Below are positions 11,314 to 21,600 of a stretch of 64,000 bases of DNA, piece by piece (position 1 is the first letter of the stretch; every line of letters starts with the position of its first letter). Source of the DNA: Acanthamoeba castellanii str. Neff (lineage: Eukaryota; Discosea; Longamoebia; Acanthamoebidae). Made by a program: the position numbers and the translations under genes. The notes beneath the pieces are model-generated. The model was not told where the DNA came from. It did not search any database and saw nothing but the letters and a program-made list of their open reading frames with translations. The stretch spans positions 174,935-238,934 of the forward strand of contig NW_004457431.1 of assembly GCF_000313135.1 (NCBI RefSeq), in the 5' to 3' direction.

Positions 11314-13404
11314 ATGTCGTTCGGGCAGTGGGTGATCGGGCCACCAGGGTCGGGCAAGACGACCTACTGCAACGGCATGTCCCAATTCCTCACCGCCATG
11401 GGCAGGTCCCACCCTTTGCCTCTCGAAATTTACCCCCCCAATTCAAATCTCCATCACCCAAAGCTGAACACAACCTTCCATCCGCTGCACAGGAAGGTGT
11501 GCATCATCAATCTCGACCCTGCCAACGACGCACTCCCGTACGCACCTCTCCATTGCGCTCTCAGTGGCACAGTGAAGGAAGTTGTTGACATGTAGCTCCA
11601 TGGGTGTGGCTTGGTGCAGATATGAGTGTGCCATCGACATGAGGGAGCTGGTGTCCCTTTCCGATGTCATGGAGCGGCTCGCACTCGGACCCAACGGAGG
11701 TACGGACGGGACCACCGCACCGCACACGCGCCACCGAACGCCGCACCAGTTGTAGTGTTGGCCTCTGCTCATGGCTTGTGCGCGCACCACAGGGCTGATC
11801 TACTGCATGGAGTACCTGGAACAGAACATGGATTGGCTACACGAGAAGCTACAGCAGTTCAAAGGTATGCACAGAACACATTGCTTTTTTCACCGCACAC
11901 GCACACGCACACGCACACGCACACGCACACGCACACGCACACGCACACGTTAAGCTGACAAACCGCACACGACACGGTCAACAACACGACACGACACGAC
12001 ACGCGCACAATAGAGCACTATCTGCTGTTTGACACGCCGGGCCAGGCCGAACTCTACACCAACCACACGAGCATGCGACGCATCGTCGACCACATCCAGC
12101 GATGGGGTGTCCGGGTACATTTTTATTTTTTTAATGTTCATTTATTTTATTTTACATTTACATTTATATTATTTCTTCTTTCCCATAACTTTTGTTTCGT
12201 GTGTAGGCGTGTCTGTTTAAATTCCTTTTTCGCGCGTGTGCCATTGTGTTGTGTGTTGTGTGTCATGTCATGGTGCGTGTTGTGGACGAGCTCTGGGAGA
12301 TTGGACCCAATCCATTGGTCACTCTTCCTCGTTCCTCGTCCAAGAGTGAATGTGGCGTTCCGCCCTTCGCGGGGTGGTGCGCCACAACCGGTGTCTGATG
12401 ACTGCACAGCCGTAGTATTAACTGTGCGGACAGATACGCATCGCACATTTATATGTTTATACTTATATTGATACTTGTATTATTTGTGTATATTTATTAT
12501 TAGTAGTATTATATTGTAGATTTTGTTTGTGTTATTGATTTAGTTTTTATGACAGCTGTGCGGGCTGCACTTGATCGACTCGTACTACTGCAGCGTGCCG
12601 TCGACCTACATCTCGGCCGTGCTGCTCTCCCTCTCGACCATGCTCCATCTCGAGCTGCCTCACATCAACGTCCTCTCCAAGATCGACCTCGTCGAGAAAT
12701 ACGGCAAGCTTGGTACGATACACGCACCACCGCACACACCGCACCACCGCGCGCGCGCGCACGCGCGCGCACGCACACCGCACACGTACACACACGTGCA
12801 CTCACAAGCAAGCACAGCGTTCGATTTGGAGTTCTTTGCGGATGTGGGCGACCTGGACTACCTGCTGGACCGACTCGACGCCGACCCGTTCGGCAAGAAG
12901 TTCGGCAACCTCAACAAGGCCCTCTGCTCACTCATCGACGACTACTCCCTCGTCTCCTTCACCACCCTCAACATCCAGGTACCTTGATGTCTTGTGCGGT
13001 GCGGTGCGGCGCGTGTCGTGTGTCGTGTGTCGTGTGTCGTGTCGTGTGGTTGACCGTGTGCGGCGGCGCAGGACAAGGAGAGCGTGTACAATCTGGTGAA
13101 GATGATTGACAAGACGAATGGCTACGTGTACGGGTCGTTCATCCCGGGCAACGATTCGATCATGACCCTCATGGAGAGCAGCGCCACCACCTGGCAGTTT
13201 GACAAGTTCGCCGCCGTACAGGAACGATACATCGCCAACGACGACGACGACGACGACGATGAAGCCGATCATGATGATAATGATGACATCGAAAGGGAAG
13301 AGGGAGACGTCGACGTGGTAGCCGCGTCGTCGCAACGAAGCCAACAAGAAGAGGAAGAGGCCCCGCCACCAGCAACGACTTCGAAGGGGAAGGAGAAGAG
13401 TTGA
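11314..13404 (+). CDS. GPN2: GPN-loop GTPase 2
   Basis: ATG at 11314 gives [19 protein letters not shown] with the P-loop GPPGSGKT. The family hallmark Gly-Pro-Asn insertion is in LGPNGGLIY. Switch II is DTPGQAEL and the base-recognition motif is [30 protein letters not shown] joins [12 protein letters not shown] across a 441-bp intron (12115-12555), matching animal GPN2 with no gap. The end is acidic (run of eight Asp near 13240) and lysine-poor until TGA at 13402-13404. GPN2 works with GPN1/GPN3 in cytoplasmic assembly and nuclear import of RNA polymerases. It converges with the myotubularin gene, with 68 bp between stop codons. Confidence 0.94.
11895..11949. repeat. CACACG hexamer repeat in intron
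   Basis: About nine copies of a CACACG-type hexamer lie in a GPN2 intron just after the exon that ends LQQFK. Similar hexamer arrays recur in other genes of the window. Confidence 0.85.
12284..12427 (+). ncRNA. Candidate structured RNA inside GPN2 intron
   Basis: The 441-bp intron is AT-rich at both ends but holds a GC-rich island. Hairpin 1 spans 12284-12341: outer stem GGACGAG/CTCGTCC, inner stems GGGAG/TTCCT and GACC/GGTC, with small near-symmetric internal loops and a 9-nt loop. Hairpin 2 spans 12352-12385: stem GTGGCG/CGCCAC with an inner CCGC/GCGG. Directly after its GGCG/CGCC core come ACA and three more bases. Hairpin 3 is GCACAG/CTGTGC (12404-12427). Two hairpins followed by ACA resemble a box H/ACA snoRNA, but the hinge (AGAGTGA) does not match ANANNA exactly. 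An H/ACA-like or other intronic RNA is inference from structure only. Confidence 0.4.
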
Positions 13405-13472
13405 AGATGATGAGGTCCACCACTTCATCAAGGTAATACAAGAAGACCCCGTAGTTGTTGTCAACGTTGGGC

Positions 13473-16400
13473 TCAGGAGACCTCAAGGAAGGGGAAGTGG
13501 CCCTTGGTCCACAGCTTGATGTGCTTCGAGGACGGGTCCAAGATGCCCGACGTCGCCTTCGCGTCGTACGTCGGATTGTTGAACTGCTGCTCTCCGCCCA
13601 AGCCCCCCCCCCAAACGTGGTGAGATCGGCGCCAAGCCAGCAAGAAGCGGTTGGCTCGAGAAAAAGGCTGGCGGTGGTGGTACCCGTCCGGTCGAGAAGA
13701 TGGCTCCAGAGCGACGTCGTTTTCGCGGGCAGCTGCTGCTCGACCAACCGTTCATATTCTGCAGTCATGAAGGCGTAAAGGCGTCAGGCGTGTTGCGTGC
13801 GAACACGACGTGCGCGCGGGTGTGAGCTCAGTACCAGAATTACACAGGAAGGTGCCGTAGAGGCACGAATAGGTGGCGTGCTGGATCTCGAGGATGAACT
13901 TCTCGTTGAACTCGAACGCCGACGGGAACTGAAGCAACACTGCACACCCCAACCTCAACACATCAGTACAACCGCACACGACCAACGCACACGACACGCC
14001 AACGTACGTTGATAGACGCATTCGAGCCACTGGAAGAAGATGGGCGAGCGCTCTTTGTCCTTCTCGCCGCGCCCCCGGTGGCCGATCCTCTCCTCGAACT
14101 TGTGTCCGTAGGAGAGCCACTCCTTCTCGATTAGGATCGCGAACCCGCTCTTCGTTCGGAAGTAGGGGTCGATCTGCAGCTCTGCCAGCCCGCACACCTG
14201 CGCCGTTCGGTCCCACCCATCACTGTGTGCCACCGCACACGACACACGCCAACGCGCAGCACACATGACACGACACGCAACACAGTGAGATGTGTGCGTG
14301 GTGGAGAGGGGGAACGCGGTGGTGATGATGGTGGTGGTGCCTGCAGTGGAAGATGATGGAGGTGCCGCGCTCGAGGAGGCGCACGGTCTGCTTGGCCGAG
14401 GAGATGATGAGGGCGATGTATTCGAGCCACGTGAGGGTCTCCTCGCGCTTGCTCAGCCACTGCTCAAAGTCCACCTCCGTCTCCACCGGGCTCGCCTTCG
14501 CCTTCTTGGTCCTGCGCTGCTGCGTGAGCGACGCACGACACGCACGACACACGGCGCGACGGCGGGGGGGAACTCACTCGTGAGCCAGGAAGGCGAGCTT
14601 CTCGACCTTGTAGAGGGCGCTTCGCATGACGTGGATGTTGCCGATGCCCAGGAACTTCCTCTTGCACTTCTTGTAGTTGCTCATGTCCTCCGTGCCTGCC
14701 CACATAAACGTATATGAGCGCGCGCGTGCGGTGGGGGCGTGTGCGGTGGTGCGTGTGCGTGTGCGTGTCGTGCGTGCATCGGAGGCTACGCACCGGCGCC
14801 GTTGAGTTGGTTGGCAAAGGCATTGACGCGTGGTCGGGCGTCGAGGAACTGGATATAGGGCTCCTTCTCCTTGCTGTAGGCCTTGCCTGCAAACGCGTCG
14901 TGTGCGGTACGTGTCGTTCATGTCGTGTGGTGCGTGTGGTGCGTGTGGTGCGTGCCGTGCGTGTCGTGTTGTCTACAGTCAGATGTTGGGTCGATGCGTG
15001 AGAGTGTGGGGGAGGGGAACAGCCGTACTGATTTGTCGGACGCACTCGACGTAGCGTTCGTCCTCGTGGCAGGTGGCCATCTTGAGGCCGCGACGCGGCT
15101 GGCTGCACCGGATCAACACCGCTTGCGTCCCCGGATGGCGCCACACCACCGACTGGGCCGCAACCACCCACCCACATACGTTAGCATCGCAGAAGGCCCA
15201 CACGACACACACGACACACGATACGACACAGGCGCACGCACCTGCAGGCGCCCGCGGGAACGGTACTCGGCGACCACTCGCAGCTGCTCATCCGTGAACT
15301 GGGCCGGCACAGCCAACACCCTGCGCGACCACACGCGTGAGTGCGCACACGACACACGACACACGGCATGGCATGGACGAACCTGGGGTAGGTCTTGCAG
15401 AGGCCGTAGTCGGCGTTGATGTCGGTGAGGCGCCAGTGCGGATCGCCCTCCTGCCCGAAGCCCAGACGCTCGAGCTCGGCCCGCGCGTCGTACAGCGTCC
15501 AGCCGTCGTCCGCGAACCCGCCCTCCTGCGCGTAGAGCGCCCGCTTGAGCAGACACGCCGGCGCGTCGTCGCCGCCGGCGCTCGCCCGGAAGCCCGACGT
15601 CAGCTCCTGCAGCCTGTCCACCATCGCCGCGCAGCTCTCGGTCGTCTGGTCGTGGCCCGGCAGCGACGCCAGCTGGATCACGTTGAAGTCCTTGCAGTAC
15701 AGGTTGATCTTGAAGTGCTGCTTGCCGTGTTGGCCGACGGCCGCTGCGGCCGACGACGCGCCGCCGCCACCGCCGCCAGTGGTGGTGGTCGGAGTGGCGG
15801 CGTCGAGGGTGGACTCGATGGCGTCGATGTAGCCCAGGCCCACCTTCCAGCCCTTGGCCAACCGGCGGCGCGACACGGTCTTCCGCCTCGCCCGGCCCTT
15901 CTCGTCGTCTGTGGGCGAGCGCGAGTTTAGTCGTGTGTGCGTGTGCGTGCGTGTGTGTGTCGTGTGTGTCGTGTGTGTCACTCCACCCAGAGGGGCGTGA
16001 AGGTGCACCTTCGGGCGGCGGAGCGGAGTCATTGTAGACGAACTGTGGGTTGTAGATGATGTGCATGTTGGTCACATAGATCGTTCCCTTTACGGTGACG
16101 CACGGAGGAATAGAGGTCAGCCACCCAATCACAGCCACCCAAGTGTGTGTGTGTCGTGTCGTGTCGTGTCGTGTCGTGTCCCAGGGAGGGAAGGGAGGAG
16201 ACGTGCGAGTTCGGCTCGACCGGTGACGATGTGGGCCATTTGTTCGATTTTCATCACCGTCACTTCGCCCGGTATGAGGTGCTCTCGCAGAAGCGTCGAC
16301 GGCGATCGCCCCTTGCCTTCGCTCTTCAAGGACTGCGCAAGTGATCGAGCCGTGAGCTGCATACATCACTCGACGCGCAAGCGACACGACACGACACCGC

Positions 16401-18464
16401 ACACGCACCTCGGTGAGCTTGGCGAGGGTGGTGTCGCTTCGTCCGCGCATGGCGTCGTGCAGCTGCTGCTTGTCCCGCGTCTCCTCCTTCTTCTCGGACT
16501 CAGTCTCCGTTTCCTCCGCCTCGTCGGCGATCGTCGTCTGCAGCGCACTGTCACATTCGTCAGCCCCTCGAAATGAGGCCTCGAGCGCTAAGCGTCGGAT
16601 GTGTGCGGTGTGTGGTACTGCCGCGAGTGCGGTGTGTGCGGTGTGTGCGACGTTGGTTGATTGGGGCGAAGGGGAGAATGAGTACTTGATGCTGGAGGAG
16701 AGGTTTTGGCTCCGCAGTTTGAGTTCTTCGGCGGGCACGCCGAGCGGGAGGAGCTGGAAGGGCGTGGCCTGCTTCTCGTCCTTCACGTCGGCCACGAACA
16801 GGGCGTGCGCGTTCTTCGGATCCTCGCACCTCAGGTACCCGTTGTACCACGTTCTTATGTAATACTACACCACACACACACACACACACACACACGACAC
16901 ACACACAACATGCGCACGCGCAACACAGAATTGGTGGGCTAGTCGCGCGCAAGAGGCCGCTGGTGGGGAAGGGCACCTTCCAGTCCGTGAGTGACGAGGC
17001 GGGGACGAGCGCGAAAAGCTGCTGCGAGCCCTTGTCCTTGGCGTCGATCAGAATCTGGCCACTCGTCTCTGCCGTCAAATGTCTGTCGTGTCGTTGGTCG
17101 TGTCGTGGTTAGGGCCTGGTCATTGGGGCGTGCGCGTGAGGCGGGAGGCGCACTTTTTGTGAGAGGAGGAGATGGTGCAGCAGTTGCCGGTGGCCTGGAT
17201 GAGGAAGCACTCCCAGCGGTGGAGCTTGTCGCGGTTGTCCGTCGAGAAGCGGCCCAGCTTGGTCGCGCTCACGATTAAATCCGACGACGCCATCAAAAGC
17301 CCGCACTAATTCACGTGTGTGTCAGCGAAACTGCAGCAACACGACAACACGAGCGCTCGATCGATCGCAGGAGATGGTGTTCTAGTTACCTTGATGCTGA
17401 CATAGAACGTCTCGTAGACTCCGGCCGTGGTCGCGCTGGCACCCAACCGCGCCGACTTCTGCGTGGCGCGACGGAAAGCGGTCAGAAGAGCGAAGGCGAA
17501 AGCGATGCGGGCGTCTGGGTGAGTGGAGAGTGAGGCCGAGCGAACCTTGTTCTTCTTTTTGGGGTTGAGGCCCACGTAGGTCTGGAGACAACTGCGGAAA
17601 GCGACGCCGCTGCCGCCGTTGAGCAACTCCACCGCGAAGAGCTCCGTCTCGCGCGGCGTGGCCGTATTCCTGTGTGTCGCATTGTTGTTGACCGTTCTTC
17701 AGCACGGAGCTTCGTTCACAAAGTCGTCAACAACACCAACGACAAGGGGTTGTGTGGGTGTGTGTACGCAAGGGTCAGGCTGCCGTTCTTCTTTTCCACG
17801 CTCCAGTAGGCGCCGCTGGCGGTCTTGAGAGCCAGCAGGCGTTCGTTATCGGCACCCGCGTACCACTCTGGCTTGAAGAGCTGTGGTGCATTCATATCGT
17901 ACGATTAATATTATTAGGATTAATTTAATGCAAAAAATGAATGAAATGGTTCAAAAAATATACCTCCTGGCCGGCCTTGTGGTCGTTGGCGAGATCGGCG
18001 TGGGTGCAGGTGGCCTTGATGCGGCTGCTGAGCAGGCCGCCCTTCACGAAGACGAATTTTCGCGATGCCGCTCGCAGCACGATGCGCGGGAAGGCATTGA
18101 GGAATGCGAGGATGGAAGAGGACGCTTCGTCAATCTCATCTCCCTCCTTGACCAGCTTCACCCCAGCCTCCCCTCGTTCGCTATCTAGCTCATCTCCATT
18201 TTCGTCTTCTACGTTGTCCACAGTCTTTCCCTTGCCCTTCGCGTCGATGGGTTTCGAGGCATCGCCCACAGCGGCAGCTTGCGCAGATGTAGAGGGGGCA
18301 GCGATGTCTTCAATGGGAATTCGTTGCTTGCCGCCATTTTCATTTTCATAAATGACGTCTTCAAACGACGACGTGCGCTCCTGCGAGGAGGACGACGAAT
18401 CGAGCGAAGACGTGGAATCGGAGAGCGAAGGCACTGACTCCCTCGATCCCGATACTCCCTCCAT
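13473..18464 (-). CDS. Fascin-like beta-trefoil / myotubularin phosphatase fusion
   Basis: ATG at 18464 opens a polar region. Beta-trefoil repeats of fascin type follow ([84 protein letters not shown]; about 18110-16690). The frame continues through a phase-matched intron (exon end ...SSSI, AA joined to T of the next exon) into a PH-GRAM domain ([14 protein letters not shown]) and a myotubularin phosphatase: [46 protein letters not shown] and catalytic [11 protein letters not shown]. The order resembles MTMR6/7/8. Such enzymes remove the 3-phosphate from PI3P and PI(3,5)P2. A G10 run near 13602-13611 breaks the frame 40 codons before the expected end; the listed end uses the restored frame (…[16 protein letters not shown] at 13473-13475). 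Confidence 0.78.
14222..14341 (-). other. GC-AG intron splitting the catalytic CX5R loop
   Basis: The exon ends ...CAC TGC AG at 14341 and the intron opens with GC (14340-14339), not GT. The next exon starts with T at 14222 after an AG acceptor. Only this joint yields the invariant HCSDGWDRT; no GT donor nearby keeps the frame. AG|GC is the usual context of rare GC-AG introns. Confidence 0.75.
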
Positions 18465-18649
18465 CCCGTCTGCCTGTTTCCTTCTTGACCTCTTTCTCTT
18501 TCTTTATTCTTTATTGTGGGGCACCAGTAGCCGCACAAGCGCACACACCAGCAACCACTACGAATAAAGAATTTGGGAATTCGAGGGTGTAAGCACTGCA
18601 AATTCCAAACAAACTTTAATAAATAATACAAAAATGGTTGTTGTTTTCT
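18465..18649. other. Intergenic gap
   Basis: A 185-bp spacer between the RhoGEF stop and the start of the fascin/myotubularin gene, both on the minus strand. On that strand it holds pyrimidine-poor AAGAAAGAGAAAG sequence and an ATTTATTA stretch near the RhoGEF end, possibly its polyadenylation region. Confidence 0.35.
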
Positions 18650-21600
18650 TCAGCTGGTCGACTCGGCCCGCTGCTTGGTGCTGCTGGTGCGGTCCTTCTT
18701 TCGCTCCTCCCAGCCAGCCGGCGACGACGAGTTGGCGCCCAGCCCGCTCGGCGGGTTGATGACGCTGCCCTTCTTCGTGCTCTTCTCCTTCTTCTCCTCC
18801 TTCTCCTTGTTATCTCTTTCCCTGTCCCGCTCCCTCTGGTGAGCATGGTCGCGGTCTCTCGGCTTGTCCTTGTCCTGACTCCTCCTCTTGTCCCTCGTCT
18901 TCTCCTTGTCCTCCTTCTTCTCCTCCTTCTTCTCCTTCTCCTTGTCGACGCTCTTCTTCTCAGGCTCGCTGTCGTGGTGCCCATTCTCCCGTCGCTCCTC
19001 CTTCGTGCTCTTCTCCTTCTCCTTCTCCCTCTCCTTCTCTCTCACAATGCTGTTCCTCCTCTCGCTCTCCCTCCCGCCGATGCTGCTCCCGCCACTCTTC
19101 CTCTTCTCCTTTTCCTTCTCTTTGGTGTCTCGTTCGTCGCCTCGCTCTCGGTCCTTCTCCTTCTCCTTCTCGCGCTCTCTGTCGCGCTTGCTGTCCCAGC
19201 TGCCCGACGACAGCGCCGTCCCGCGCCGAGTCTTGGCTGCAGCGCCCTCGGCGGCCTTGGTCGTCGCCTCCTTGGCCACCGCCGTCGATGGACGCGTCGC
19301 CGCCGCGAGCCTGGCATCCAACCGATCGCCGCCGCTCTCGCCGCCCGTGCTGATGAGATCCGACAGCCGCATGCCCGATACGTCCATGCTGACCGGCCGC
19401 ACCCGCTTGGCCGCTCGGCTCACCGGCGTCCTGGCCCTGCTGGCCTCCTTCTCCCTCTCTTTCTCCTTTTCCTTCTCTCTCTCCTTCTCCTTCTCTTTCT
19501 CCCTTTCCCTCTCTCGCTCCTTTTCTTTCTCCCTTTCTTTCTCTTTGTCTCGTCGGGTGACGGCCGACCCGGACGCCGAGAAGGTGGAATACGGCGATGA
19601 AGCGGAAGGTGGTGGGTTCGACGAGGTGTTGGCCCGCGAGCGCGTGCGGACCGGCGAGCTGGTGGTGACGACGGCCAACGCCGACATCTCCTCGCTGTGG
19701 ATCTTGCGGTCGGCCGCGGTGGGCGACATGGGCATCGCGTCGGTCGCGCTCGACCGCCGCTCCGGCTGGTGATGGCGCTCCCGGGAGCCACTACCACTAA
19801 GGCTGTCGACTCGTCCGTCCTCGCGGCTGCCGATCCTGCTGCCCGACTTGGGCCGTGAAGTGGGCTTCGAGGCCTCGCTGTCGGCCGCAGCCGCGGGGGC
19901 ACCACCGGCGCCGGCCGAAGCCGAAGCCAGCCTGCGCTGCCGCAGACGCTTCAGGTCGGCAATGCGCCGGTCGATCTCTTCGATGGTGAGCGCCTCCTCC
20001 TCGTTGGCCGACATCCAGGTCGTGGAGACGGTGGGCTGCGCAGGGTGGTCACCGACCGCCGTCGAACTGTTGTTGCCGTTGCTGCCAATGGCCGACCGAC
20101 TGCGCTCGCGCCGCACGCGGTCGGGCACCGACTCGGCGCGTGAGGTCTTGGGTCGCACGCGCAGGTGGACCGCGTTGCTCGTCTTGTGCGTCGCGACCGA
20201 GGCGCTCATGTCCCCCTCGGCCTTGGCGTTGTCGGCATTGCCGCCGTCGGCTTCTTCTTCGTCGCTGTCGTCGAGCGTGTCGCTTGCCATCCGCTGCAGC
20301 AGCGAGTCCAGCCGCCGCCGGGAGAAGTCCATCGACTTGGGTCGCAGCTTGCGCTCGGCCTTGCGCAGCTTCTTTTCGTCCTTGATTTCCTTTTCCTTTT
20401 CCTTCTTCTCCTGCCGCGCGCTCTTCTTTAGCTCCTTCTTCATCTGGTTCTTGGCGGCCTTGAGCAGCTTCTCGCGCTCGCGGTCCTCCTTCTTCCACTC
20501 ATCGAGCAGATGCTTTTTGCGTCGCTCCCACTCCTCGTCGATGGCACCGTTCGGGTCCGTGGGCCGAATCGCGTCTGGCTTCTTGCCCGTCAGGTCCATG
20601 CTCATCGGTCGCACCCTGCGTGCCGTGCATGTGCGTGTGCGGTGTGTGCGTGTGCGGTGTGAGCACAAGCGCGAGACAAGAAAAAGGAGTGAACAGGAGA
20701 GCGCGCGTACTTGCGGGCGGCGTTCGGTGGCGCCGGTTGGGCCGGTTGCGCTGCGATGGTGTCAAGCTCCATCGACTGGGAGTTCGTGAGCCCGTGCGTG
20801 CTCGTAGCCCCGCCGGAAGGCGGCGAGGCGATGATGGCCGCAGAGGAGCCGGCGAGCGTATCGGCCGAGTCGGAGAGCTCGAGCGACGGCGGCGATGGGG
20901 CCACGTTGGGCGCCACCCCGAGGCCAGCGTTGGTCGCGTTGTTGGCGTGGTAGGCCGCAGCGGCCGCCGCGGCGAATGTAGGAATGAGGTGGATGCCGCG
21001 GATGGGGTTGATGTTGACCACCTCCTTCTCCCTGGCCTTTTCCCTCTCTTTTTCCTTTTCCTTCTCCTTTTCCTTGTCGTCGCCGCGCTTCTTGAGGTAG
21101 GCGAACGGGTTCTTGGTGCGGCTCGGCGCGGGCGACGACGACGGCGAAGGCGCGCCGGAGGTCGACGGACCAGCAGCGGCGCCGCCCAGGGACTCGCTGG
21201 AGGCCTCTCTGCGCATCATCTCCGCCACCGCCGACTCGTCGTAGGCGCCGCTCCGAATGCGTCGGCCGCTGCTGCCCGACTGTTGTTCGACCTTGGCCGT
21301 CGTGGCGTACTCGCCGCTCGATTCCTTCAGCTTTTGCAGGTGCTGTTGCTGCTGCTGATGCACTTGCTGCTTGTGCTCCTGCTGCTCCTGCAGCATCAGC
21401 TTCTCGAGCGACGTGGCCACGACCGAGGCGTCGCTGTTCGAGGAGCCCCATGACCGCTGGAGTCGGCTCATCTGGGCCACGTCGACGCTGGAGAAGGTCT
21501 TGCGATAGTTCCGCTTCTCCTTGCGCGTCAACTTGGGCGGCATCGGCGGCTCCTCGGCCGCCGCGGGAGGCTTGGCCAATGTATCATCGGCGCTGCCGGC

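Noticed and set aside
12395..12402. CTGATGA as box C/D snoRNA motif in the GPN2 intron
   Set aside because: Box C-like and D-like bases overlap and no paired partner boxes at a useful distance were found; the hairpin layout fits H/ACA better.
18638..19772. Ser/Leu-rich plus-strand frames opposite the RhoGEF tail
   Set aside because: They mirror KEKEKE and ERERE repeats of the minus-strand gene, and no signal peptide or domain supports them.
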